This document shows positions 34,180 through 42,582 of a stretch of 64,000 nucleotides of DNA, piece by piece; position 1 is the stretch's first letter; every line of letters starts with the position of its first letter. Source of the stretch: Agromyces fucosus (lineage in GTDB: Bacteria; Actinomycetota; Actinomycetes; Actinomycetales; Microbacteriaceae); the NCBI RefSeq assembly GCF_004134865.1, contig NZ_SDPO01000001.1, positions 992,001-1,056,000 on the forward strand, written 5' to 3'. A program made the position numbers and the translations under genes. Under the pieces are notes generated by a model that was not told where the DNA came from, did not search any database, and saw nothing but the letters and a program-made list of their open reading frames with translations.

Positions 34180-34956
34180 TCAGGTGAGCAGCGGCAGCAG
34201 CGGGATCGCCGCCCAGCCTGCCGCGAGACCGCCGAGGAGCGGGCCGACGACGGGCACCCACGAGTACGCCCAGTCGCTGCCGCCCTTGCCCGCGATGGGC
34301 AGGATGGCGTGCGCGATGCGCGGACCGAGGTCACGTGCCGGGTTGATCGCGTAGCCCGTCGGGCCACCGAGCGAAGCGCCGATGCCGATCACGAGCAGCG
34401 CCACGGGCAGTGCGCCGAGGGCTGCGAGGCCGCCGTCGCCCTGGCGTCCGCCGCCGAAGCCGATCACGACGAAGACGAGCACGAACGTGGCGATGAACTC
34501 GGTCACGAGGTTCCAGCCGTAGGAGCGGATCGCGGGGCCCGTCGAGAAGACGCCGAGCTTGGCGCCGGCGTCGGGCTCGGCGTCGAAGTGCTGCTTGTAG
34601 GCGAGCCAGCACGCGACCGCACCGAGGAAGGCGCCGATCATCTGGGCACCGATGTAGGTGAGCACCGACACGACGTCGACGGGCACTTCGATGCCCGCTG
34701 CGGCGTTGCCGAACTCGGTCGCGCCGTTGGCCACGAGGCCCACGGTGACCGCGGGGTTCAGGTGCGCGCCCGAGGCGTAGGAGACGATGACGCCGGCGAA
34801 GACCGCGAGGCCCCAGCCGAAGTTGATCATGAGCGTGCCGCCGCCGAAGCCCTTCGTCTTGGCGAGGATGACGTTCGCGACGACGCCGCAGCCGAGGAGC
34901 ACGAGCATCGCCGTGCCGACGAGTTCGGACAGGAACACGGTTCCGAGATTGTCCAC
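34180..34956 (-). CDS. glpF: Glycerol uptake facilitator (aquaglyceroporin)
   Basis: 258 residues, MIP channel with six transmembrane helices. Both half-helix signatures are visible: HLNPAVT (about 66) and INPARD (about 211); the Asp after the second NPA-type motif is typical of glycerol channels. Works with GlpK, which traps glycerol by phosphorylation. It lies between glpD (upstream) and glpK (downstream). Confidence 0.95.
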   Translation of the reverse strand: MDNLGTVFLSELVGTAMLVLLGCGVVANVILAKTKGFGGGTLMINFGWGLAVFAGVIVSYASGAHLNPAVTVGLVANGATEFGNAAAGIEVPVDVVSVLTYIGAQMIGAFLGAVACWLAYKQHFDAEPDAGAKLGVFSTGPAIRSYGWNLVTEFIATFVLVFVVIGFGGGRQGDGGLAALGALPVALLVIGIGASLGGPTGYAINPARDLGPRIAHAILPIAGKGGSDWAYSWVPVVGPLLGGLAAGWAAIPLLPLLT

Positions 34957-35090
34957 GTTGACCTTCTTTCTTGAGGTGTGGTGCCGGCCGCCTGGACGAC
35001 CGTCGACCGGGAGGCTCCGTCGAAGCTACCGGGCGTTGCAGCCCGGACGACACGGATTCCGGTGCACATCCGTGCAGATTGCGCCCTGCG

Positions 35091-35151
35091 GGTCGAGCCG
35101 GTCGAGACCTCCGCGCAGACCGCGACGAACCGTGTCCCGACCGGCTCGACC
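35091..35151. repeat. Long-loop inverted repeat between glpD and glpF
   Basis: 14-bp perfect arms (GGTCGAGCCGGTCG at 35091-35104 and complement at 35138-35151) around a 33-nt loop, directly after the glpD stop. Could attenuate read-through into glpF or be a dispersed palindromic element. No T-tract. Confidence 0.45.
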
Positions 35152-35160
35152 TGCAGATCG

Positions 35161-36912
35161 TCAGACGAGGGTGGCGGATGCCTCGAGCTCGACGCCGTGG
35201 CGCTCGGCCAGCAGTTCCCTCGTGGTGGCCATCTCGACGGCGCGGCGTTCGAAGTCCCATCCGAGCTCAGCGCCGACGACCTCGGCGAGCTCGTCGAGGA
35301 GCGGCGCGGTGAGGGCCCCGGTGAACGCGATGCTGGTGCGACGCAGCACGATGTCGGAGAGGTGCACGACCCGTTCGTTGCGGGCGAGCCACGCGATCTC
35401 GCGCCGGCTGTAGCCCGTGTGGTGGGCGAGCGGCTCGTCGCGTTCGCCCTCGGTCGAGGCGATGAACGCCTCGGCACGGGTGCCGTAGCGCTCGAGCAGT
35501 TCCTCGGCGCGGAGGCGGCCGACCTCGTCGCCGTGCGCGACCGTCCAGACGCGTCGCGCGTCCTCGGTGGTCGGGTAGCCGGCGCCGCCGCCGATCGCGA
35601 GGCCCGCCGTGGAGTGGGTGCGGTCGCGGCCGAGGAGCGCCAGCACCTCGTCGGAGAGGTGCTCGGCGAGGGCGCGGAACGTGGTCCACTTGCCGCCGAC
35701 GAGACTCAGGAGCGTGGTGCCAGGGCGCTCAAGGACATCCGCTCGTTCGATGCGGTAGTCGCGGGAGACGAAGCCCGGCGCTTCGTCGTCGTGCCGGGGC
35801 AGCGGGCGCACGCCCGAGAAGCGGTAGACGATCTGCGAGCGGTCGACGGGCACCGCTGGGAAAACGTGCGCGATGAGTTCGAAGAAGTAGTCGACCTCGG
35901 CCTCGGTGCACACGGCGGGCTCGCGCATGTCGTGCTCGAGGTCGGTCGTGCCGACCATGACCCTGCCCTTCAGCGGGTAGATCAGCACGATGCGACCGTC
36001 TTCGTGCTCGAAGAAGATCTCGCGGCCGCCGGTGGCGGCGAGGAGCTCGTCGTTGTCGAGCACGATGTGCGAGCCCTTGGTGCCGCCCATGAAGGCGGTC
36101 GGCCGGCCGAGCCCCTCGTTCGTGAGGTCGGTCCACGGCCCAGACGTGTTCACGACGACGTCGGCGGCGACGTCGAACTCCGCGCCGGTGACGGTGTCGC
36201 GCAGGCGCACTCCTTCGGCACCCGTGCCGACCGCCTCGAGGTAGTTCGCGGCGCGGGCGTGGTCGCCGGCCGCGAGGCCGTCGAAGAGCACGTCGAGCGC
36301 GAGCCGCTCGGGGTCGTGCATGCTCGCGTCGTAGTAGGTCGCGGTGTACTTGATGCCGTCGTTCAGGGCGGGCAGCTCGGCGAGCGAGCGCTTGCGGCCG
36401 TGGAAGCGGTGGCGCGGCACCGAACCGCCGTCACGCGAGAAGGAGTCGTAGAGCACGAGCCCGGCCTTGATGAGGGCGGCGCCGCGTTCGGTGGGCTTGC
36501 CCGACTTGTGGGTGAGGAAGCGCATCGGCGCCGACAGGATGCCGGAGAAGGTCGAGAAGATCGGCACGGTCGTCTCGAGCGGCTTCACGTAGTGGGGCGC
36601 GATGCGGATGAGCGCGTTGCGCTCGGTGACCGATTCCTTGACGAGCCGGAACTCGCCGTTCTCGAGGTAGCGGATGCCGCCGTGGATCATGTGCGACGAG
36701 GCGGCGGATGCCCCGGAGACGAAGTCGCCTCGCTCGACGAGCACGACGTCGACGCCCTGCAGGGCGAGGTCGCGGAACGTCGCGATGCCGTTGATGCCGG
36801 CGCCGATGACGAGCACGGAGGCCTGCGGCCGGGTTCGGATGGCCGCGACATCCGCTCGCTCGCCGCCGGAGCCGGGGCGGGGCGTGGTGGGGATCGTCTG
36901 CTGCGGAGACAT
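35161..36912 (-). CDS. glpD: Glycerol-3-phosphate dehydrogenase (FAD)
   Basis: 583 residues, membrane-associated flavoenzyme oxidising glycerol-3-phosphate to dihydroxyacetone phosphate and reducing quinone. FAD-binding motif VIGAGINGIATFRDLALQG lies near residue 34, followed by ERGDFVSGASAASSHMIHGGIRYLE; the central KGSHIVL and C-terminal DUF-type cap (from about 440) fit the family. The frame is open to 37071, but ATG 36912 is chosen because AGAGGAC precedes it and homologous sequence begins about 30 residues later. Divergent from a SorC-like regulator. Confidence 0.94.
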   Translation of the reverse strand: MSPQQTIPTTPRPGSGGERADVAAIRTRPQASVLVIGAGINGIATFRDLALQGVDVVLVERGDFVSGASAASSHMIHGGIRYLENGEFRLVKESVTERNALIRIAPHYVKPLETTVPIFSTFSGILSAPMRFLTHKSGKPTERGAALIKAGLVLYDSFSRDGGSVPRHRFHGRKRSLAELPALNDGIKYTATYYDASMHDPERLALDVLFDGLAAGDHARAANYLEAVGTGAEGVRLRDTVTGAEFDVAADVVVNTSGPWTDLTNEGLGRPTAFMGGTKGSHIVLDNDELLAATGGREIFFEHEDGRIVLIYPLKGRVMVGTTDLEHDMREPAVCTEAEVDYFFELIAHVFPAVPVDRSQIVYRFSGVRPLPRHDDEAPGFVSRDYRIERADVLERPGTTLLSLVGGKWTTFRALAEHLSDEVLALLGRDRTHSTAGLAIGGGAGYPTTEDARRVWTVAHGDEVGRLRAEELLERYGTRAEAFIASTEGERDEPLAHHTGYSRREIAWLARNERVVHLSDIVLRRTSIAFTGALTAPLLDELAEVVGAELGWDFERRAVEMATTRELLAERHGVELEASATLV

Positions 36913-36939
36913 CGCTGTCCTCTCGGGTGTGGAACGGCG

Positions 36940-37023
36940 GCTTGCATGAGCATGCCTGATGTGGATGAATACATCGTGAACACGGCGGAACGAACTTGCA
37001 AGCCGAGTGAACAAACGTGCAAG
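36940..37023. promoter_or_regulatory. Candidate operator region between glpD and its regulator
   Basis: The divergent gap holds GCATGAGCATGC (about 36944-36955), an inverted GATGT...ACATC pair (36958-36975), and two TGCAAG words at 36997-37002 and 37018-37023, 21 bp apart, i.e. two helical turns. The second TGCAAG overlaps the regulator RBS. Such spacing suits a multimeric SorC/DeoR regulator; assignment is inference. Confidence 0.4.
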
Positions 37024-37033
37024 GATGGCCGGG

Positions 37034-38053
37034 ATGAACGAACAGGCAGTGATTCCCATCGAGGACGGCACCGAGTCGGTGCCCGGGAAGACGCGTGACG
37101 CGCTCCGCGCCGCTCACCTCTACTACATGCAGGACCTCACGATGGATGCCATCGCGCACGAGCTGCACACCTCGCGATCCTCGGTCTCGCGGCTGCTGAG
37201 CCACGCCAGGGCCAGCGGACTCGTCGAGATCTCCCTGCACTCGCCGCTCGACCTGCCGAGCCGGATCGAGCAGGAGATCCTCGAGCGATTCGCGGTCGGC
37301 GCGCACGTGATCCCGGTGCCCGATCACGCGAGCGACGTCGACCGACTCGACCGCGTGGCGCTCTCGGCTGCACGAATTCTCGGGCGCTTCGTCGACTCGA
37401 ACCAGACGATCGGCATCGCGTGGGGTTCGACGATGAGCGCGATGAGCCGGCATCTCGTGCCGAAGGCGACGCACAACTCCGAGATCGTGCAGTTGAACGG
37501 CGCCGGCAACGGCCGCACCACCGGCATCGTCTACGCGAGCGAGCTGCTGCGCCGCTTCGGCGACGCGTTCGGCGCCCGCGTGCAGCAGTTCCCGGTGCCC
37601 GCCTTCTTCGACGACCCCGAGACGCGCCGCGCCTTCTGGCGGGAGCGCAGCACCCGGCGTCTCCTCGACCTGCAGGAGCGCATGGACGTCGCACTCTTCG
37701 GCGTCGGCTCCCCCTTCGCCGAGGTGCCGAGCCACGTCTACCAGGGCGGCTACCTCGAGCGGGCCGACTACGAGGGCCTCTCGCGCGAGGGTGCCGTCGG
37801 CGACGTCGCGACCGTCTTCTATCGTGCCGACGGCTCGACCGACGGCATCACGCTGAACGAGCGCGCCACCGGTCCCGACTTCTCGGTGCTGCGACGCGCA
37901 CCCCGACGCATCTGCGTCGTCTCCGGCCGGGCCAAGCTCGCGAGCCTCCGCGGCGCCCTCGCCGCAGGCCTGATCACCGACCTCATCGTCGACGAGGGCA
38001 CCGCGCGGGCGCTCGTCGAGTCGCCGCACGAGTCGCCCCGAGACCGGGAATAG
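37034..38053 (+). CDS. SorC/DeoR-type sugar-binding transcriptional regulator
   Basis: 339 residues. The N-terminal helix-turn-helix is LTMDAIAHELHTSRSSVSRLLSHARASG (about 35-62). A long SorC-type effector domain follows (about 75-330), with GIAWGSTMSAM (phosphosugar-binding loop type) and VALFGVGSP. Divergent from glpD, so probably the glp regulator, sensing glycerol-3-phosphate or a related phosphosugar (inference). ATG 37034 is preferred for AAGGA 8 nt upstream; in-frame GTG 37007 and ATG 37025 are alternatives. Confidence 0.85.
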   Translation: MNEQAVIPIEDGTESVPGKTRDALRAAHLYYMQDLTMDAIAHELHTSRSSVSRLLSHARASGLVEISLHSPLDLPSRIEQEILERFAVGAHVIPVPDHASDVDRLDRVALSAARILGRFVDSNQTIGIAWGSTMSAMSRHLVPKATHNSEIVQLNGAGNGRTTGIVYASELLRRFGDAFGARVQQFPVPAFFDDPETRRAFWRERSTRRLLDLQERMDVALFGVGSPFAEVPSHVYQGGYLERADYEGLSREGAVGDVATVFYRADGSTDGITLNERATGPDFSVLRRAPRRICVVSGRAKLASLRGALAAGLITDLIVDEGTARALVESPHESPRDRE

Positions 38054-38075
38054 CTGCGCGTCGCAGGCGTTGACC

Positions 38076-38081
38076 TAGAAT
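38076..38081 (+). promoter_or_regulatory. -10 box (TAGAAT) of the riboflavin operon
   Basis: TAGAAT places a start point near 38088, only a few nucleotides before the first stem of the FMN riboswitch, as expected for a riboswitch-led message. Confidence 0.5.
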
Positions 38082-38092
38082 CGAACACAGAA

Positions 38093-38233
38093 ACGTGCTC
38101 CGGGGTCGGTGTAAGTCCGAACCGGCGGTGACAGTCCGCGAACTGCGAGCGCGAGGTCGAAAGGCCCCGCACCCGTGGTCGAACCGGTGGAACTCCGGTA
38201 CCGACGGTGAAAGTCCGGATGGGAGGGGCACGT
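38093..38233 (+). promoter_or_regulatory. FMN riboswitch (RFN element)
   Basis: Closing stem ACGTGCTC / GGGCACGT (38093-38100 with 38226-38233). The conserved internal pieces are in the canonical order: CGGTGTAAGTCCG, ACCGGCGGTGACAGTCCGCGA, ACCGGTGGAACTCCGGT, ACCGACGGTGAAAGTCCGGATGGGAGG. It lies 88 nt before ribD. FMN binding is known to shut down such operons; in high-GC actinobacteria the effect is often on translation, and no long T-tract terminator is visible here. Confidence 0.97.
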
Positions 38234-38320
38234 GTCGGCAGCGCTGTGGCGCCGCCGGCGAAGGTCGTCGACGAGCGTCGGCGCCGCCCAGCACCCCGGA
38301 GCCCTGAGACAGGATCACGG

Positions 38321-39355
38321 ATGAGTGCGAGCGAACAGCAGGCAGCGGATGCCGCGGCGATGCGCCGCGCGCTCGACCTCGCCGTTCTCGGCCCCGCGCG
38401 AGGCGTGAACCCGCGCGTCGGCTGCGTGATCCTCTCCCCCGCCGGCGAGCGCCTCGCCGAGGGCTGGCATCGCGGCGTCGGCACCGCGCACGCCGAGGTC
38501 GACGCGCTCGCGAAGCTCGAACCCGGCGCCGCCCGCGGGGCGACCGCGGTCGTGACGCTCGAACCCTGCAACCACACCGGGCACACCGGACCGTGCGCCG
38601 TCGCGCTCATCGAGGCCGGCATCGGACGCGTCGTCTACGCCGTCGCCGATCCCGGTGAGCACTCCTCGGGCGGTGCCGAGCGGCTTCGCGCCGCCGGCGT
38701 CGAGGTCACCGCGGGCGTGCTCGTCGACGAGGTCGAGGCGATGCTCGACGACTGGCTCTTCGCCGCACGAAACCATCGCCCCCACGTCACCGTGAAGTGG
38801 GCGTCGAGCCTCGACGGCCGGGCCGCGGCAGCCGACGGCACGAGCCAGTGGATCACCGGCCCCGAGGCCCGCGCCGACGTGCACCGCCGCCGCTCGGCCG
38901 CCGACGCGATCGCCGTCGGCACCGGCACCGTCTTCGCCGACGACCCGTCGCTCACCGCTCGTGCGCCGGGCGGCGAGTTCTTCGACGCCCAGCCCGTGCC
39001 CGTCGTCTTCGGTCGTCGCGCCGTGCCGTCGGATGCCGCGATCACCCGGCACCCGCACGCGCCGCTGTTCTTCGAGGGCGCCGACCTGCGAGCCGATCTC
39101 GCCGAACTCGCGCGCCGCGGCATCCGCTCGCTGTTCATCGAGGGCGGGCCGACGCTCGCGAGCGCCTTCATCGCCGACGGCCTCGTCGACGAGCTGCTCG
39201 TCTACCTCGCGCCCGCGCTCCTCGGCGGCCCGCGCCTCGCCCTCGGCGAGCTCGGCGTCCCGACGATCGACGCGGCGATCCGCCTCGACTTCGCCGTCAT
39301 CGAACGGCTCGGCGACGACGTGCTGCTCGTCGCCAGACCCACGGAAGGGAACTGA
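38321..39355 (+). CDS. ribD: Bifunctional diaminohydroxyphosphoribosylaminopyrimidine deaminase/reductase
   Basis: 344 residues; catalyses the second and third steps of riboflavin synthesis. The N-terminal deaminase domain has the zinc site HAEVDAL and PCNHTGHTGPC (about 50-90). The C-terminal reductase domain (about 150-344) begins HVTVKWASSLDGR and has FIEGGPTLASAF. ATG 38321 (AGGA 6 nt upstream) is chosen over an earlier in-frame start inside the riboswitch. ribE starts 1 nt after its stop. Confidence 0.95.
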   Translation: MSASEQQAADAAAMRRALDLAVLGPARGVNPRVGCVILSPAGERLAEGWHRGVGTAHAEVDALAKLEPGAARGATAVVTLEPCNHTGHTGPCAVALIEAGIGRVVYAVADPGEHSSGGAERLRAAGVEVTAGVLVDEVEAMLDDWLFAARNHRPHVTVKWASSLDGRAAAADGTSQWITGPEARADVHRRRSAADAIAVGTGTVFADDPSLTARAPGGEFFDAQPVPVVFGRRAVPSDAAITRHPHAPLFFEGADLRADLAELARRGIRSLFIEGGPTLASAFIADGLVDELLVYLAPALLGGPRLALGELGVPTIDAAIRLDFAVIERLGDDVLLVARPTEGN

Positions 39356-39356
39356 C

Positions 39357-40100
39357 ATGTTCACCGGAATCATCGAGGAACTCGGCACGGTCGAGCGCGT
39401 CGAGCGCACCGCCGACGCCGCACGACTCACGGTGCGCGGCCCGCTCGCCGTGGAGGGCGTCGCACACGGCGATTCGATCGCCGTGTCGGGCGTGTGCCTG
39501 ACCGTCGTCGAGTTCGACGCTGAGCGCTTCACGGCCGACGTCATGGCCCAGACCCTCGCGATGTCGACGCTCGACACCGTGCGCGAAGGGCTCGCCGTGA
39601 ACCTCGAACGCGCGGCACGGGTGGGCGACCGCCTCGGCGGGCACATCGTGCAGGGACACATCGACGGCACCGCCGAGGTGCTCGAGATCCGCCCGGGCGA
39701 GGCCTGGCGGGTCGTGCGGTTCTCGCTCGACCCCGCGCACGCACCGCTCGTGGTCGACAAGGGCTCGATCGCCGTCGACGGCGTCTCCCTCACGGTCAGC
39801 GCTGTGGGCGACGAGCCCGGCGGCTCGTGGTTCGAGGTCTCCCTCATCCCCGAGACGCTCACCGCGACGACGCTCGGCGAGCGCACCGTCGGCGACCGGG
39901 TGAACATCGAGACCGACATCGTCGCGCGTCAGGTCGCGCGGATGCTCCGCTTCGCCCCGGGCTGGGAAGCCACGCCCGAAGCGCGCCCGAACTCGGTCAT
40001 CGGATTCCAGGCGGCGCCGCCCTCGCAGCAGCCGACCGCGCCGCAGCCGTCGGCGCCCCAATTCGGCGAACCGCGGTCGACGGCCGGAGGTGCCGCATGA
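39357..40100 (+). CDS. ribE: Riboflavin synthase alpha chain
   Basis: 247 residues; dismutates two 6,7-dimethyl-8-ribityllumazines to riboflavin. The two lumazine-binding repeats are visible: [10 protein letters not shown]...GVCLTV and [13 protein letters not shown]...[12 protein letters not shown]. The enzyme body ends around residue 200 ([20 protein letters not shown]). The remaining 40 or so residues form an unusual Gln/Pro/Ala tail not part of the known fold. ATGA overlap with ribBA. Confidence 0.95.
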   Translation: MFTGIIEELGTVERVERTADAARLTVRGPLAVEGVAHGDSIAVSGVCLTVVEFDAERFTADVMAQTLAMSTLDTVREGLAVNLERAARVGDRLGGHIVQGHIDGTAEVLEIRPGEAWRVVRFSLDPAHAPLVVDKGSIAVDGVSLTVSAVGDEPGGSWFEVSLIPETLTATTLGERTVGDRVNIETDIVARQVARMLRFAPGWEATPEARPNSVIGFQAAPPSQQPTAPQPSAPQFGEPRSTAGGAA

Positions 40101-41401
40101 GTCTCGCCACGATGCCCGAGGTACTCGAGGCGCTCCGCGCCGGCAAGCCCGTCATCGTCGCCGACGACGAGGCCCGCGAGAACGAGGGCGACGCCATCAT
40201 GGCCGCCGAGTTCGCGACGCAGGAGTGGATCGCCTGGATGGTGCGCCACACGAGCGGCTACCTCTGCGCGCCCATGCCCAACGAGCTCGCCGACCGTCTC
40301 GCGCTGCCGCTCATGACCGAGCGCAGCGAAGACGTGCGCGGCACGGCGTACACGATCTCGGTCGACGCCGCGGACCGCACGTCGACCGGCATCTCGGCCT
40401 CCGACCGCGCCCACACCCTCCGCGTGCTCGCCGATCCCGCGTCGACCCCCGACCGACTCATCCGCCCGGGCCACGTCATCCCGCTGCGCGCGGTCGACGG
40501 CGGCGTGCGGGAGCGCGCCGGGCACACCGAGGCCGCAGTCGACCTCATGCGGCTCGCGGGCCTCTCGCCCGTCGGCGTCATCGGCGAGATCGTCGCCGAC
40601 GACGGCGAGATGATGCGCCTGCCCGGGCTCATCGAACTCGGCGAGCGCGAGGGCCTGCCGGTCACGACCGTCGCGGCGCTCATCGACTGGCTCGAGCAGC
40701 ACCACTCGGGCCACGACCTCGCGGCGACGTCGCCAGCCGCAGCAGTGCCCGAGACGTCCTCCGTCGACTTCGAGGTCGAGACGGCCCTGCCGACCGAGCA
40801 CGGCGAGTTCCGCGTGCGCGCCTACCGCGACCGCGCGACCGGCGCCGACCACGTCGCGATCATCGCGGGCGACCCGGCTTCGGCGACCGACGGAGCGGTC
40901 GTCCGCGTGCACTCCGAGTGCCTCACGGGCGAGGCCTTCGGCTCGCTCAAGTGCGAATGCGGGCCGCAGCTCGACGCCGCGCTCGAGACCATCCAGCAGG
41001 ACGGCGGTGTCGTCATCTACCTGCGCGGCCACGAGGGGCGCGGCATCGGCCTCATCAACAAGCTCCGGGCGTACCGCCTGCAGGAGGACGGACTCGACAC
41101 CCTCGACGCGAACCTCGCGCTCGGGCTGCCGATCGACGCGCGCGACTACAGCGCGGCGACCGCGATCCTCACCGACCTCGGCATCGACCGGGTGCGACTG
41201 CTCACGAACAACCCCGAGAAGGTGCGCCAGCTCGAGGCGCACGGCATCACGGTGAGCGAGCGGCTCCCGCTCGTCGTGGGTGTCGGCACCGGCAACACGG
41301 GATACCTCGACACCAAGCGGCACCGCATGGGGCACGCGATCGACGACCGGCAACTCACCGACGGCGCAGCCGAAACCCTCCTGGAAGGACACCCATCATG
41401 A
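40097..41401 (+). CDS. ribBA: 3,4-dihydroxy-2-butanone-4-phosphate synthase / GTP cyclohydrolase II
   Basis: 434 residues, fusion of two entry enzymes of the pathway. The N-terminal RibB domain (1-210) carries [10 protein letters not shown] (metal and substrate acids), [11 protein letters not shown] and GHTEAAVDL. The C-terminal RibA domain (about 225-434) has the zinc Cys set in [27 protein letters not shown], and the NNPEK motif. It overlaps ribE and ribH by ATGA, indicating tight coupling. Confidence 0.96.
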   Translation: MSLATMPEVLEALRAGKPVIVADDEARENEGDAIMAAEFATQEWIAWMVRHTSGYLCAPMPNELADRLALPLMTERSEDVRGTAYTISVDAADRTSTGISASDRAHTLRVLADPASTPDRLIRPGHVIPLRAVDGGVRERAGHTEAAVDLMRLAGLSPVGVIGEIVADDGEMMRLPGLIELGEREGLPVTTVAALIDWLEQHHSGHDLAATSPAAAVPETSSVDFEVETALPTEHGEFRVRAYRDRATGADHVAIIAGDPASATDGAVVRVHSECLTGEAFGSLKCECGPQLDAALETIQQDGGVVIYLRGHEGRGIGLINKLRAYRLQEDGLDTLDANLALGLPIDARDYSAATAILTDLGIDRVRLLTNNPEKVRQLEAHGITVSERLPLVVGVGTGNTGYLDTKRHRMGHAIDDRQLTDGAAETLLEGHPS

Positions 41402-41865
41402 GCGGAGCAGGATCCCCCGCACTCGACGTCGACGGCCGCGGCCTGACGGTCACGATCGTCGCCGGCAGCTGGCACGACGAGATCACGAACGGCCTGATCG
41501 CCGGGGCGACGCGCACGCTCGAGGCATCCGGTGCCGACTTCTCGCTCGTTCGCGTTCCCGGCAGCTTCGAGCTGCCGGTGGTCGCGAAGGCTGCGCTCGA
41601 TGCCGGGGCCGACGCGGTCGTCGCGCTCGGCGTGATCATCCGCGGCGGCACGCCGCACTTCGAGTACGTTTCGGCGGCCGCGACCGACGGGCTCACGCGG
41701 GTCGCGCTCGACACCGGCAAGCCCGTCGGGTTCGGCCTGCTCACCCTCGACGACGAGCAGCAGGGGCTCGACCGCGCGGGCCTGCCGGGCTCGAAGGAGG
41801 ACAAGGGCCGCGAGGCGGCCGAGGCCGCCATCGCGACGGTTCGCGCCCTGCGCGAACTCTCGTAG
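41398..41865 (+). CDS. ribH: 6,7-dimethyl-8-ribityllumazine synthase
   Basis: 155 residues, forms icosahedral or pentameric capsids that condense the RibB and RibD products. Motifs [27 protein letters not shown] with the catalytic His, and [12 protein letters not shown] are present. Last gene of the rib operon; its stop abuts the stop of a convergent minus-strand gene with no intergenic base between them. Confidence 0.96.
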   Translation: MSGAGSPALDVDGRGLTVTIVAGSWHDEITNGLIAGATRTLEASGADFSLVRVPGSFELPVVAKAALDAGADAVVALGVIIRGGTPHFEYVSAAATDGLTRVALDTGKPVGFGLLTLDDEQQGLDRAGLPGSKEDKGREAAEAAIATVRALRELS

Positions 41866-42327
41866 CTACGGCTTCCAGACCATCAGCACGACGACGGCGA
41901 GGAGCAGGAGCGACGAGATGCCGCTGCCCGCCGCGATCGCGGGGTAGCTCGCCTTCGGCGCCTCGCCGCCGTCGCCGGCGCCGGTGCCTGCACCGGCGGT
42001 GAGCGCCTCGGCGGCCTTCTTCATCGACGGCACGACGACGAAGAGCGTCAGTGCGAAGGCGATGACGTAGAGGATGATCGACCAGAGGATCCACGGCGTC
42101 GTGATCGAGAGTTCGTACTCGTCGGGCGCCATGCTCATGGCGCCGAAGCCGAACACGAAGACGAGGAGCGAGAGCCACGCGAAGATCGTGGTGGACTTCG
42201 CGAGGACCGCGACCTGCGCCCCGTTTCCGGCGCGCACCGCCCGCATCGCCGTCATGGGGAGGATCGCCATCGGGCCGACGATGAAGACGGCGCCGGCGAC
42301 GTGCAGAATGCTGATCAGGGTATCCAT
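41866..42327 (-). CDS. Small DUF2269-like integral membrane protein
   Basis: 153 residues with about four hydrophobic helices (residues near 1-28, 40-65, 75-105, 128-150) and a Gly/Ala-rich loop before the last. HVAGAVFIVGPMAILPMTAMRAVR near the start resembles DUF2269-type proteins, whose role is unknown. ATG 42327 is chosen over an upstream ATG that lacks an RBS. Convergent with ribH, with the two stops abutting, so the 3' ends of the transcripts must overlap. Confidence 0.75.
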   Translation of the reverse strand: MDTLISILHVAGAVFIVGPMAILPMTAMRAVRAGNGAQVAVLAKSTTIFAWLSLLVFVFGFGAMSMAPDEYELSITTPWILWSIILYVIAFALTLFVVVPSMKKAAEALTAGAGTGAGDGGEAPKASYPAIAAGSGISSLLLLAVVVLMVWKP

Positions 42328-42348
42328 GGGGCTCAGCCTAACGACGAG

Positions 42349-42366
42349 CGGATGCCGCAGCATCCG
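42349..42366. repeat. CGGATGC hairpin in the divergent gap before the MFS gene
   Basis: Seven-bp stem (CGGATGC / GCATCCG) with a CGCA loop, extended by ACGA/TCGT after a bulge. It is upstream of both flanking genes, so it is not a terminator for either. Confidence 0.45.
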
Positions 42367-42471
42367 TCGTTCGATCCATCCCGCACGTGCCCGGCGCGCC
42401 GTTCACCGCGCCGATGCCACCGTTCGTCGCACGTGACCCGCCTTCTCAGAGGACCGACAACGATCCCGGCG

Positions 42472-42477
42472 TAGGGT
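42472..42477 (+). promoter_or_regulatory. Candidate -10 box (TAGGGT) of the MFS gene
   Basis: TAGGGT about 105 nt before the start codon; no clear -35. It would give a leader of about 100 nt. The rest of 42328-42582 shows nothing else recognisable. Confidence 0.3.
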
Positions 42478-42582
42478 AGTTCGGTTGCCACAAGCGACGA
42501 TTCCACCCCACCGACTCCGCTCGACGCCAGACCGACGTGCCCGGAGGCGGGCGCATCGAAACCCCTTGGAGTCCTCGCGACG

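Noticed and set aside
37034-37071. N-terminal extension of glpD up to 37071
   Set aside because: It would overlap the divergent regulator; the added residues resemble no GlpD, and a good RBS precedes ATG 36912.
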